From positions 4,423-68,422 of the forward strand of contig CAZQDZ010000024.1 in NCBI GenBank assembly GCA_964591455.1: 64,000 nt of DNA, read 5' to 3'. This DNA is from RFSX01 sp964591455. GTDB lineage: Bacteria; Bacteroidota; Bacteroidia; Chitinophagales; Saprospiraceae. The translations under genes were made by a program, and so were the position numbers. The notes under the pieces were generated by a model. That model saw nothing but the letters and a program-made list of their open reading frames with translations. It was not told where the DNA came from and did not search any database. This document shows positions 44,611-53,268 of this stretch, piece by piece; within the stretch, counting starts at the first letter, position 1, and every line of letters begins with the position of its first letter.

Positions 44611-44994
44611 ATGTCTCAAAACACAATTGTTGCAATTCCCTGTCTTCGCACTTATGAATTTATCACACTGAATCAAATCGTAAGGTGCGAAGGATACCAT
44701 AACAATACCAGAATCTATCTGGAAGGAGGGAAGATGCTTATTAGTTCAGAATCTATAGGGGTATATAAGAAGGTATTAGAGGATAAGGAGTTTTTCTGTT
44801 GCCACAAGTCGCATGTAATCAATACCAATCACATAGAAAGGTATAGTAAAGATGGATTTGTAGAAATGAAGGATAAGTCCACAATACCGGTTTCTAGGAG
44901 AAAAAAAGATGAGTTCGCCAGATCGATTCTGAATAATTATAATTTGTGTATGAATCCGCAGAGGGTCGAATCAAAAGTTGGAGCCTCTCATTGA
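44611..44994 (+). CDS. Stand-alone LytTR DNA-binding protein, cassette copy A
   Basis: 127 residues made up of one LytTR domain: the beta-hairpin entry YEFITLNQIVRCEGYHNNTRIYL, then FFCCHKSHVINTNHIERY and ISVSRRKKDEF-like TIPVSRRKKDEFARSI (usual consensus FxRxHxSxxVNxxxI and PVSRRR). There is no receiver domain. LytTR proteins bind short direct repeats at promoters. It is divergent from the helical gene; regulation of the cassette is likely. The paralogous place in cassette B holds only a relic. Confidence 0.85.
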   Translation: MSQNTIVAIPCLRTYEFITLNQIVRCEGYHNNTRIYLEGGKMLISSESIGVYKKVLEDKEFFCCHKSHVINTNHIERYSKDGFVEMKDKSTIPVSRRKKDEFARSILNNYNLCMNPQRVESKVGASH

Positions 44995-45036
44995 TTGTAT
45001 ATTATATCTAGCCAGTCTTTACATCGCAACTTCCAA

Positions 45037-45117
45037 TTAATTTCCATTAGAATCGCAATAGGAGATTACGGTCTTCAGATGCATTGGGTGAATTACGTGA
45101 TGTAATTACCTATTAGG
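45037..45117 (-). pseudogene. Relic resembling the promoter and first codons of the 12974 HTH gene
   Basis: On the minus strand, CCTAATAGGTAATTAC (45117-45102) followed by five bases and an inverted arm, then ATG two bases later, resembles 12937-12976 (CCTATATTAGGTAATTAC, a five-base gap, the inverted arm, four bases, ATG). The first codons are also similar (MHLKTVIS here, MDINKIIS there), but this frame ends after 15 codons. It looks like a decayed paralogue start; the evidence is short. Confidence 0.35.
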
Positions 45118-45218
45118 TCTAGTATGGCCCGAATAAATATTATACCTGCCGTTCAAATATTATTTGGACCGATTATCAAGTTAATCGTACCGAATATATG
45201 ATTTATAATAGATACTAT

Positions 45219-47606
45219 CTATTTCAAATATAGATTTGGATTTCCTTCGAGTGCAAATCCTGCCCAGTAGTAGGGGTGTGAGAATTCTGTGGAGTCTTGC
45301 ATGTATTGTTTTGCTTCGTATTGGGCATCTAGGACAGAGATACCCGTCAGCCATCGTTCGTAAAATTTAATCATGAAGTGCATGGTAGCTTCATCGTCCA
45401 CTTTCCAAAGGGTTTTGAGGACAGTTTGGGTAGTGTTGGAAAGGAAGGCTGATGCCAAAGAATATACTCCTTGGCCTGATCTATATATCCCTTCACCACT
45501 ATCACATGTGCTTAGTACTATAAAATCAGGTGTTTGCTCCACTTGTTCTATATCTGTAGAATAGTAATTAATCGGATTGCAGTTAGAATCTCGAAGTACT
45601 AAATAACAATCTTGCCTAAGACTTGAATTAGAAAAACCATGAGTCGACAAATGAACAAGTTGTTCATTTCTAAGTTCTTCTTCGAGTCGCTGATAAGTAA
45701 AATCGCAACCATAGATAACTTTGGAGTAGGTCATTAAATCATTGAGTTCCCTTACTTCTTTAAAACCATGTACTAGTTCAATAAGTGATCGAGGTTCAAT
45801 ACTACTCATGGTTTTAGAATCAGAATAACTAAACAGTGATATCTTTCCTAAATTCAATTGTTGCTGTTCATTTCTTAAGATAGCCTCTAAGTTGGCTCTA
45901 TAGATGTACTTGTAATTACAGTCTATATCAAATGGCATATTAAAATTTCTCTCATCTGGGATAATGATGATATGGTCAAATTCCATTCCTTCAATATTTT
46001 CAGAAAGACTATACTTTCCAATGATACTTTGAATTGTGTCAGATTTGCTAACCCCTAAATCCGCAAAATCATACTTTTTCAACTCCATTTTTTCATCGAG
46101 GATTTCGATTAAGTATTGATCGGTTTTGTAACTAATAAAAATAAGAATTAAATGATTCTTTGAAAAAAAGGATAGCGCATCAAGGTCTACTTTGAAATCA
46201 TTCTTACTATGTTCTAACTGATTGATATAAAATTCTTTTTTTCTGTATAGATTGGCGAGCTTAGAATAGATTACTGAACTGTACTTACCTGATGCATAGA
46301 AGTCATCTATGTCTCTAAGTAATGGATTAATTTGACTTTCTATCTGAAATATTCTGTTATTTAGACTATCACGTTTGCTTGTTGATTTTTCATACCTCTT
46401 TCTCTTTTCTTTTTCTATCAAATTCAGAATTTCAAATCTTTGGTTAGATGGAATATGATCAAAATGAGAATGAACGAAAGATAGGATGTCAGCACAACTC
46501 TCTGCAAACAAGTCCCCTAGATGATGCTCATCACTATCAAAGAAAATATCTTCAGCCAGCAAATTTCTATTTATCTTCAAGGATAAGATTGAATCCCTTA
46601 ATGCAGCTTCATTAATACTACTGTCCTCAATAAGTTGTTCTTTCAACTCTGAGAGATAGAATTCTTTCCATTTTGTGTGTGTTGTAGGACAACCAGCCGT
46701 ATTACTAAGTTCTGCCAATTTTGACTTAGCATTATCATATCTATCCAGGGAAATATTTGCAGTAATAATATACCATTGTGTATAGAAATAAAATTTTGAG
46801 CAAACTTCATGTTGAACAAATTCCAATGCCTTTTCAAATTGTAAGAGGGCTTCAGTGTAATTTTCATTTCTCATATGAAGAAAACCAAAATTTATCCAGA
46901 AATAGTAATTGCAGAATGGTGCAGACTCATGTAAGTTTTGTTTTACATCATCTAGAATGGTAAAAGCCTCTTCCAAATTGTCTAATCTGATATTCATTAG
47001 AGCTAAATGAATTTGAGATATAATAATTTCATCCTTCATCTTGTGCTCTTTGAATATTTCTATAGACTGATTTATAATTATTTCAAGTTCCTTTTTCCTT
47101 GGATTAGGCTCATTGAGCAAAATAGAAGCCTTTGATTTTAGGAATTCTCCCCTTATTATATTTAAATTTTTGTCAAAGGTTTTTTTGCTGATTTTACTAA
47201 TCCCTAGATCAAGTTGGGAAAGAGCATAACTAGACATGTTTCGAGAATGCAAGAAAGATGATCTTTCTAATAAAGACTTCAATACTTGAATTTCATCAAG
47301 GGGTCTTCCAAAATTTTCCAGACTATCAATAGTATTTATCGTCTGAATCCTTTCGTGATAATCAAATTGAAAATCATTAAGAATTTTTAACTTTTGAGAT
47401 AATAAATTGTATTTTAAAGTATCATTAACCATACTAGGTTTAGAATATACGAGCATAGAATCAATGATGTTTAGCGCATTTGAAAAATTTAAATGATTAA
47501 TTTCATGTTCTATCTTTCCCATTAATGAACTAGTAGTTAGTTCGTGATTGCTAGTGCAGCTTACAAAGATTATTGTACTAATATAAATTCCTAATCTTTT
47601 AATCAT
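45219..47606 (-). CDS. TPR-CHAT domain lipoprotein (caspase-like protease fold)
   Basis: 795 residues from ATG 47606. The lipobox IIFVSC follows the signal directly. N-terminal half: repeated helical pairs of TPR type (ALLQFEKALEFVQHE; ILDDVKQNL). C-terminal ~250 residues: a CHAT domain with the catalytic pair in LVHLSTHGFSN (His) and VLSTCDSGEGIYRSGQGVYSLASAFLSNTTQTVLKTLWKVDD (the cysteine is in STCDSG), ending PYYWAGFALEGNPNLYL, the family's typical end. CHAT proteases cleave partner proteins on a trigger, but a lipoprotein signal puts this one outside the cytoplasm, unlike intracellular defence CHATs. It starts back to back with a membrane protein plus metzincin pair. Confidence 0.88.
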   Translation of the reverse strand: MIKRLGIYISTIIFVSCTSNHELTTSSLMGKIEHEINHLNFSNALNIIDSMLVYSKPSMVNDTLKYNLLSQKLKILNDFQFDYHERIQTINTIDSLENFGRPLDEIQVLKSLLERSSFLHSRNMSSYALSQLDLGISKISKKTFDKNLNIIRGEFLKSKASILLNEPNPRKKELEIIINQSIEIFKEHKMKDEIIISQIHLALMNIRLDNLEEAFTILDDVKQNLHESAPFCNYYFWINFGFLHMRNENYTEALLQFEKALEFVQHEVCSKFYFYTQWYIITANISLDRYDNAKSKLAELSNTAGCPTTHTKWKEFYLSELKEQLIEDSSINEAALRDSILSLKINRNLLAEDIFFDSDEHHLGDLFAESCADILSFVHSHFDHIPSNQRFEILNLIEKEKRKRYEKSTSKRDSLNNRIFQIESQINPLLRDIDDFYASGKYSSVIYSKLANLYRKKEFYINQLEHSKNDFKVDLDALSFFSKNHLILIFISYKTDQYLIEILDEKMELKKYDFADLGVSKSDTIQSIIGKYSLSENIEGMEFDHIIIIPDERNFNMPFDIDCNYKYIYRANLEAILRNEQQQLNLGKISLFSYSDSKTMSSIEPRSLIELVHGFKEVRELNDLMTYSKVIYGCDFTYQRLEEELRNEQLVHLSTHGFSNSSLRQDCYLVLRDSNCNPINYYSTDIEQVEQTPDFIVLSTCDSGEGIYRSGQGVYSLASAFLSNTTQTVLKTLWKVDDEATMHFMIKFYERWLTGISVLDAQYEAKQYMQDSTEFSHPYYWAGFALEGNPNLYLK

Positions 47607-47612
47607 ACACAA

Positions 47613-48290
47613 TTGAAATACAATAAAGCGATAACTCTTTTCATCTTTTTGGCCATGATTATTCTTTTCTGGTTTCTAGGCTTTCGCGATCAAACTATAG
47701 GTAAAGACTACTTTGGAGTAGTATATGTACCTGCTGACTCTAATAGTAACATAGGACTTATCAAAGCTATTGTTAAACATACGGAGATTGATTCAAAAAT
47801 ACCACTTGTTTTCTATCAAGGTAAAGTTAGAGAATATTCTCGTGGTGACACAGTATTGCTTGATCTTTGCAAACAAAGTGGGAGCGGTTTTATGGAAGCA
47901 GTTAATATTAGAAAAACCTCTAGCCCAGTTAGTCTAGATAGTATAAGAGTCTCGAAAATAAATTTAGGTAATAAATTTGGCAACAATTCTGGACACAATA
48001 ATTACATAAACCTTCATTTAAGAGATGACTATTTGTCTAGTGAAGGTGCTCATACCATAAAGCATGTAATTATAACAAACTTCACGCCTGATGCTAAAGG
48101 CAGGTATGAAGGTGAGTATTATACAACAGAAGAGCCTAACAAAAGAACTAGGTTTAAAATAAGCAAACTGCCTATTGGCTTCAGTGAGGCGAGTAATACC
48201 CAAGATTTATTTGTTTATCCTTACAGAAAGGAAATTATTAATGGCGTGACTTTTGAAATTATTGAATTACATGAAGAGCACATACACTAA
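47613..48290 (+). CDS. Signal-anchored protein of unknown function, paired with a metzincin
   Basis: 225 residues from TTG 47613 (an internal ATG at 47655 falls inside the hydrophobic segment and is less likely). One N-terminal membrane segment (TLFIFLAMIILFWFLGF), then a soluble extracytoplasmic part, FYQGKVREYSRGDTVLLDLC and others; no known motif. It overlaps the metzincin gene by 20 bases, and its start is 6 bases from the CHAT gene's on the other strand. It may be a substrate, inhibitor or regulator of the neighbouring protease. Confidence 0.55.
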   Translation: MKYNKAITLFIFLAMIILFWFLGFRDQTIGKDYFGVVYVPADSNSNIGLIKAIVKHTEIDSKIPLVFYQGKVREYSRGDTVLLDLCKQSGSGFMEAVNIRKTSSPVSLDSIRVSKINLGNKFGNNSGHNNYINLHLRDDYLSSEGAHTIKHVIITNFTPDAKGRYEGEYYTTEEPNKRTRFKISKLPIGFSEASNTQDLFVYPYRKEIINGVTFEIIELHEEHIH

Positions 48291-49728
48291 GCTTCTTTTA
48301 TCTTCCTTGCTAATATTCCTTATTGTCTTCTCCTTGCCGATAATTGTTATTTGTAATGATTGTGATGAGGTAGAATTAATACGTATTCCAAGATTTAAAT
48401 TGAAAGATCTTGGTCATGGACCAAATCCAGAGCAACCTATAAAGGCAGAGTTGATATACAAAGATGGCATCTGCCAAAAAAAAATATCAAGCACCTGGTT
48501 TGGTAGGTTTAAGTACAAATTTTATCTCATCGGTAGAGACAAAAGATTTACAAATGCCAAATTAGTATTCACAAATCTTGGTAAAGTTAAGGCTGACAAA
48601 TTTAAATTGTATTCTGACAAAGAGGACATAGTAAATCTGACTAAAATTGTCAAAGAGTATAATCTTCTTAGCGGTGTTTTATGGTTTGGGATTAACATTG
48701 ACTTAGAAGACACAGAGCCTGTTATTCACGAGATTAGCTATGACAAATGCTATACGCCAAATTGTATTTTTCGAGAATTGGATAATATTGAATACCCTTC
48801 TGAATATAATCTAGTTTTGTTTGAAGAATATGAGACCATACATAGGAAGGCTGAAGCTCAGACTTCATATCTTGGTAATATTATGATGACATCTCATCAC
48901 GATCTTAATGCAATAATACTCTTACACGAGACAACCCATATGTTTGGCCTAGAGCATGGCGATAAAAGTTATTCGAATAATGATTCCTGCAATGTTGTTT
49001 CTTGGTATCAAGCTAATTGTCGATTAACCTCACATAGGGAAGCCTTGGTCGAAATGGTGGCCAGAAAAGAAGTAAGGGAACTTGTTGAATCAAGAAGACT
49101 TACAAAAGGAGGCTGTCTCTGCGCCCAATCTAACATTCATTTACCTCTTCTAGCATACGTACATCTTGACATTTCAAAATTGGCTGATATATATGATGAA
49201 GATATTTTAAGGGAGATGGAATATGTAGTTAATGATAACTTGGATTCAAATTACTTAGGTCAACTGAGAAGAATTTATAAAAAGGAATTTATTGAATTAG
49301 GAATTCTTAATCTCAATTACTGGGATGAAGCTAGTTATATAGAATATAGAATTAGAAGTTTAAAACAGATTAGGTCAAGAAATTTAAGAGCTGTTGTTGG
49401 ACACAAACTTAAACACTTCGATGTTAAGCAAAGAGATCTTTCTAATAATGTAAAGCTAAAACAACTCGTAAAAACTCATTTTTCAAGTGATGAGATTCCA
49501 GTAATAAGTGAGAAACCTGATACTACTTTGATACTAAGCGATCCAGAGATTATTCAGCAAGCGCTAGAATTAGTCAAACCAGAAGAGGCAATTATTATTA
49601 AACCTAATAAGAGGGTTGACTTTGAGAAACTCAACTTGACTGCAGTTGAGAAAGCTAAACTTATTAAGGCTGCTTTTGATGCTGAGGATAAAAGAGACAA
49701 AAAATTACTCAATAGAAATCGAAATTAA
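48271..49728 (+). CDS. Exported metzincin-type zinc metalloprotease, atypical
   Basis: 485 residues from ATG 48271 (a TTG six codons upstream is less likely). Hydrophobic signal (LLLSSLLIFLIVFSLPIIVIC). The zinc motif HETTHMFGLEH (HExxHxxGxxH) is at about 218-228, and a cysteine-containing segment follows (NNDSCNVVSWYQANC). The C-terminal 220 residues are charged and helical with no known family; no Met-turn is obvious. A large unassigned N-terminal part (about 40-210) precedes the motif. Coupled to the gene upstream. Confidence 0.75.
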   Translation: MKSTYTKLLLSSLLIFLIVFSLPIIVICNDCDEVELIRIPRFKLKDLGHGPNPEQPIKAELIYKDGICQKKISSTWFGRFKYKFYLIGRDKRFTNAKLVFTNLGKVKADKFKLYSDKEDIVNLTKIVKEYNLLSGVLWFGINIDLEDTEPVIHEISYDKCYTPNCIFRELDNIEYPSEYNLVLFEEYETIHRKAEAQTSYLGNIMMTSHHDLNAIILLHETTHMFGLEHGDKSYSNNDSCNVVSWYQANCRLTSHREALVEMVARKEVRELVESRRLTKGGCLCAQSNIHLPLLAYVHLDISKLADIYDEDILREMEYVVNDNLDSNYLGQLRRIYKKEFIELGILNLNYWDEASYIEYRIRSLKQIRSRNLRAVVGHKLKHFDVKQRDLSNNVKLKQLVKTHFSSDEIPVISEKPDTTLILSDPEIIQQALELVKPEEAIIIKPNKRVDFEKLNLTAVEKAKLIKAAFDAEDKRDKKLLNRNRN

Positions 49729-50337
49729 GTATTGATCAGTTTTCTTAATGTTCCTAAGTTTGGCTAGTAGATCTTTTGACTTCCTATACTCTCCCTTCAA
49801 AAAACTAATATGCCCCATATACCGATTCGCATCTTGATGTAGTGAATCGATTTTTAGAATCTCTAAAAACAATACCTCACTCTCTGCCATCCTTCTTAAG
49901 TCGAAATAATGGATAGCACTATCTAGTTTGGTGGTTGATATATCTAATGAACGAGTGCCGCGATTAGGGGGATATTCATACGAAGCAAGTAGCTCTTGAT
50001 GTTTTCTGTTCTTATTGTTCTGTTCTATTAAGTAAAATGAGACAAGGGCCAGCACACTTAATACTGCTATCAACCATAGCCAGTTTCTGCGCTGCGGTTT
50101 ATTAAGTTTCTGTTCTTTCTCTCCTTCCTTCCGCTCTCTTCCCACCTCCCTCAACACATCCAACGCCTTTCCCTTCTCCACCCGCTCTCCTACAAATCCT
50201 TCCATCTCCTGATACAGCTCAAATTCTCTTCTAAAATCCGCATCCTCCGCCAATCTCTTCTGGAAAGCTGCCCGCGCTTCCTCCTTCAGAGTGTCTTGAA
50301 GATACTTTTCATATAATACTTGATGCTCTGGCTTCAT
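49705..50337 (-). CDS. Membrane protein with TPR-like tail, probable anti-sigma partner
   Basis: 210 residues. A cytoplasmic N-terminus rich in charged helices (LQDTLKEEARAAFQKRLAEDADFRREFELYQEMEGF, the pattern of Bacteroidota anti-sigma-like proteins), one membrane segment (WLWLIAVLSVLALVSFYLI, about 87-105), then a periplasmic TPR-like region (FDLRRMAESEVLFLEILKIDSLHQDANRYMGHISFLKGEYRKSKDLL). Its start overlaps the sigma factor gene by 4 bases, so the two are coupled. Anti-sigma function is inferred from this layout. Its 3' end overlaps the metzincin's by 24 bases. Confidence 0.65.
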   Translation of the reverse strand: MKPEHQVLYEKYLQDTLKEEARAAFQKRLAEDADFRREFELYQEMEGFVGERVEKGKALDVLREVGRERKEGEKEQKLNKPQRRNWLWLIAVLSVLALVSFYLIEQNNKNRKHQELLASYEYPPNRGTRSLDISTTKLDSAIHYFDLRRMAESEVLFLEILKIDSLHQDANRYMGHISFLKGEYRKSKDLLAKLRNIKKTDQYLISISIE

Positions 50338-50882
50338 TCGTATAACGTATTATATAGAGGGTCAGTTTTGATTAGTTGAGACCATCGGTCTATGCAGGCT
50401 GCTTTACGGCGGTATAGACTATTAGCATTAGAGAATGAAAGCTCTTTCACAATCTGGGTAACAGCAATTCCTTGTTTTACCATTTGCATGACTTTCTGAC
50501 AAACTTCACTCAATGCAGAGAAATGCTTTTCCATCAATCTATATTTATTGTATGCAATATCAATATTTTCTAAGCTGATATTTTCTATTTCACTCATTTG
50601 ATTCTCGTTGCGAGATTTCAAAGCAATATTCTTCTTTCTAAGTCTATCTATCCATTTATTCTTAGAGATTCTAATAACCATGCCTTCAAAACTACTATGG
50701 ACAGAGTCTACCTTAAGTAAGATAGTTTCTAAGGTCTCTTGAAAAATATCATGTGCATCGGATTCGCTACCATTATTACTTGTAATCCAGTCAGAGACCC
50801 TCGGCAGGAGTCTTTCATATATCTGCGTGATGGCGTACCTGTCGCCATTCTTCAATCCATTGTAGAGCTCTAAGTCTGACAC
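50334..50882 (-). CDS. ECF-like RNA polymerase sigma factor
   Basis: 182 residues. Region 2 is recognisable (ITQIYERLLPRVSDWI; SDAHDIFQETLETIL; VIRISKNKWIDRLRKKN). Region 4 has the expected HTH (LSEVCQKVMQMVKQGIAVTQIVKELSFSNANSLYRRKAACIDRW). It is divergent from cassette B with 228 bases between, and coupled to a membrane TPR protein that may act as anti-sigma. Promoter targets may include the neighbouring protease genes; that is inference. Confidence 0.85.
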   Translation of the reverse strand: MSDLELYNGLKNGDRYAITQIYERLLPRVSDWITSNNGSESDAHDIFQETLETILLKVDSVHSSFEGMVIRISKNKWIDRLRKKNIALKSRNENQMSEIENISLENIDIAYNKYRLMEKHFSALSEVCQKVMQMVKQGIAVTQIVKELSFSNANSLYRRKAACIDRWSQLIKTDPLYNTLYE

Positions 50883-51012
50883 TATTTAATCTAAGTTCAA
50901 TAAAAATAGAATTTTTTTCTTCCCCAAGGGTAAGATTTCCCTTCCCTCTTCGACTATAAGGTGAGATCCAGTACGAAATACCTAAAGAGGATATATCGAA
51001 CTATACTGGAAG

Positions 51013-51032
51013 GGTAAGACTGTAGTCTTGCC
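51013..51032. promoter_or_regulatory. 20-bp near-perfect palindrome in the cassette B leader
   Basis: GGTAAGACT and AGTCTTGCC are inverted with a 2-base centre (one G.T-type mismatch). It is upstream of GTGGCCAC (51051-51058). Confidence 0.45.
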
Positions 51033-51050
51033 TAAGGACCTCTATGTCTA

Positions 51051-51058
51051 GTGGCCAC
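51051..51058. promoter_or_regulatory. GTGGCCAC palindrome, cassette B
   Basis: Same 8 bases as at 42463, at a similar distance (52 bases) from the paralogous lipoprotein ATG. Confidence 0.5.
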
Positions 51059-51063
51059 GAGAC

Positions 51064-51084
51064 GCTTAGTCCTAAGCATATTTT
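51064..51084 (+). promoter_or_regulatory. Hairpin with T-run in the cassette B leader (attenuator-like)
   Basis: GCTTAG and CTAAGC pair across a 2-base loop and are followed by ATATTTTTT. It lies about 30 bases before the lipoprotein ATG. Copy A has a T-run here but no such stem. Confidence 0.4.
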
Positions 51085-51110
51085 TTATACAACACTTAAA
51101 ACAAAAGAAA

Positions 51111-51554
51111 ATGAACAAATTGTATTTGATCTCAGTGGCTTTGCTATGCCTATTCTGTATGAGTTGCAGCCAGTCCGAAACAGAAGAATTAGACACCCTT
51201 TCTTATGAGTTAGAGTCTCGTTCAGTATCACCCCTTACTATCAGTTATAAGACTGCCGCTGGCATACAAAAATCGGAAAACGGTGATAGAGTTGGTATTA
51301 GTTATCTGAACACTAACAAAGCAAGTATAACTATTCTATCTGGGGAGGAGAGCTTGAACACAGAAGGTGCTAATATTCAAGTTATATCTGCAAATGGCCA
51401 ACTGAGTGTCACTCTTGATGGAGGTACTACTTTAGAAATAGATGACATATTGATTGACCCGTGTGGCGTAACCTTATGCTATGAAGATAGTGGACTTATT
51501 CTGAGTGGAACGGCCTTAGAGTTTATCGTAGAAGATTTGGATTCTGGATTTTAA
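51111..51554 (+). CDS. Small secreted lipoprotein, cassette copy B
   Basis: 147 residues from ATG 51111; the frame extends to a GTG at 51051, but that start lies inside the GTGGCCAC element. The signal MNKLYLISVALLCLFCMSC (lipobox CMSC), the acidic linker, ELESRS and the ending GTALEFIVEDLDSGF match the copy A protein throughout. Function unknown. It converges with the helical protein of copy B. Confidence 0.75.
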   Translation: MNKLYLISVALLCLFCMSCSQSETEELDTLSYELESRSVSPLTISYKTAAGIQKSENGDRVGISYLNTNKASITILSGEESLNTEGANIQVISANGQLSVTLDGGTTLEIDDILIDPCGVTLCYEDSGLILSGTALEFIVEDLDSGF

Positions 51555-51568
51555 CAGTATAAAGCGAG

Positions 51569-51602
51569 AGGGTAAGATTCAATTAGGTCTTACCCTTTTT
51601 TT
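51569..51602 (+). terminator. Intrinsic terminator of the cassette B lipoprotein
   Basis: AGGGTAAGA (51569-51577) pairs with TCTTACCCT (51588-51596), then T7. It overlaps the 3' end of the convergent helical gene, as in copy A. Confidence 0.9.
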
Positions 51603-52968
51603 CTAATTCTTGTAATACCCAAAACTTGTAGTATAGGGGCTGGTATTTTTCGAGTGGAATGGTCAGTTTTTTGTTATATCTGGATTTATTAAGTATGAGG
51701 ATAATCTCCATTAAGTTGTGCAGTCCTTTTATGGAGTGCTGAGGCAATTCTGAGCTATTTCTCTTAAGTTGTTTTTTGAAATTAGAAATTAAGTTAATCA
51801 CAATATCGTCCTCAGATAGTTTGTACATAGCGATAATGTTCAGTACTTGACTGAAAGTCTTATAATTTTGATTCTCAAATTTGAGGTCTCTAACTAATAG
51901 AGGTATTTCATCATATCTTTCGTGTCTAAATTCATTTAAAGCCGTACTGTACCTGATTACAGAATCTTTATATTGAGTATGCACTTTTGGGATCCACTTA
52001 TCTATGAAAGCCTTAGTCTCATCATAAGTCAGCAATGAGGCTAATACAGAGAGACCATTAAAAAGATTTACAGGAAGAAATTGTTGGTGTTTGTTTTTTT
52101 CTATAGCTGCAAAATAAATTTGATAGGCATCTAATATATTATTGGTGTCAAACGAAGTGTCCTTATTCCAAATTGAGAGACTACATCTTCTTAAGTATAG
52201 TGTCAAAATAAGATAAAGATCAGAATGGGAATCTAGAATGTCGCTGTCTAGGTATTCTTTAAATTTTATAAAATCTTGATCTTCTTTATATTCAGCCAAC
52301 CTGATAGCACATTCTAATACCTCAGCTAATTCAGTACTAGGAATGAGACTGGTAAATCCAGTCAATATCTCTTTGGATTGGCCAAATTCTTTTTCAAGTA
52401 GATTAGTAACATGGACCATATCCAACAGGTAGGCAGTCGATCTGTCTCTTATACCTTTAATGTATGTATCCACGCAGTCTTTAAACAAGTTTCGATTCTT
52501 ACGCTTTATGGGATTACTAGAGTAATATTGATAATGGTAAACCTTTGCGAGAGTTTCGTTTTGATCCAAGTCCAAGTGGTCGGAATTAAGAATTTTGGAT
52601 TCTAGCTTTGAACTGACTTTATCTGCCAAGGTGAATAGGCCTCGCTGGTTATAATTTTTAATGAGGTGCAATTCCTTGCCATATCGTTCTTCTTGAAATG
52701 AATGAATGGCGAACCAATCTTCAAACCATTGAAATAGTTTTGAAAGAACATTGGAAAAACCCTTTGAGGACATAGTAGGAAAGAACTGACTCCTAAGATT
52801 CTCTTCTAGCCCTTCATCGAGTAGATGATTCTGCCGCTCAGCTAGAAGGCTAAAGCACTGAAAATTATGAGACTCTGCCCTCGTATACATCAATAGAAAT
52901 TTCCTGAAGGATAACCATTCCTCCTTATTCAAAACTTGGAGTGACGAAAATAATTTAGGGCTTGCCAT
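51583..52968 (-). CDS. Large helical protein of unknown function, cassette copy B
   Basis: 461 residues, paralogue of the 43002-44375 protein with no large gaps: MASPKLF, SNVLSKLFQWFEDWFAIHSF, KVYHYQYYSSNPIKR, DSHSDLYLILTLYLRR, NKHQQFLPVNLFNGLS, LNIIAMYKLSEDD. Soluble, helical, no enzyme motif. Both copies have the same neighbours on both sides and the same CTGATATACAG palindrome 47 bases before the ATG, so the cassette was duplicated as a unit. Confidence 0.65.
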   Translation of the reverse strand: MASPKLFSSLQVLNKEEWLSFRKFLLMYTRAESHNFQCFSLLAERQNHLLDEGLEENLRSQFFPTMSSKGFSNVLSKLFQWFEDWFAIHSFQEERYGKELHLIKNYNQRGLFTLADKVSSKLESKILNSDHLDLDQNETLAKVYHYQYYSSNPIKRKNRNLFKDCVDTYIKGIRDRSTAYLLDMVHVTNLLEKEFGQSKEILTGFTSLIPSTELAEVLECAIRLAEYKEDQDFIKFKEYLDSDILDSHSDLYLILTLYLRRCSLSIWNKDTSFDTNNILDAYQIYFAAIEKNKHQQFLPVNLFNGLSVLASLLTYDETKAFIDKWIPKVHTQYKDSVIRYSTALNEFRHERYDEIPLLVRDLKFENQNYKTFSQVLNIIAMYKLSEDDIVINLISNFKKQLKRNSSELPQHSIKGLHNLMEIILILNKSRYNKKLTIPLEKYQPLYYKFWVLQELEKKGKT

Positions 52969-53007
52969 AGGAGTTAATAGAGGAAAAATACAAATAATTC
53001 TCTAAAT

Positions 53008-53032
53008 TAAACACCTGATATACAGGTGTTTA
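53008..53032. promoter_or_regulatory. Extended palindrome containing CTGATATACAG, copy B
   Basis: TAAACACCTG and CAGGTGTTTA form a perfect 10-bp inverted repeat around ATATA. The central 11 bases equal those at 44422-44432. Confidence 0.6.
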
Positions 53033-53199
53033 TGGTTTAGATGCTCATTTTTTGGTGTTGAAATAGATTAGGATATTGGAGGAAAATAGTCTTTCACTAA
53101 TCGTTCATCTGAGTTAGCTTTATATAACCAATTATTTCTTATACCTACCGAAAAAATATATTTGACTGAGGTATAGGCCACCAAAATCAACTGAAAACT

Positions 53200-53268
53200 A
53201 TGAATACCCAAATTACAATTCTACCTGTACCCTGTCTTTGTACCTATAGATTCGACCCAACTGATTAG
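53200..53268 (+). pseudogene. Relic of a LytTR gene (cassette B)
   Basis: ATG to TAG, 22 codons: it starts MNTQITILPVPCLCTYRF, matching MSQNTIVAIPCLRTYEF of the 44611 LytTR protein (PCL.TY.F). The upstream DNA also matches the copy A leader. The reading frame is closed by TAG at 53266-53268 and similarity fades within a few bases after it. Confidence 0.7.
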
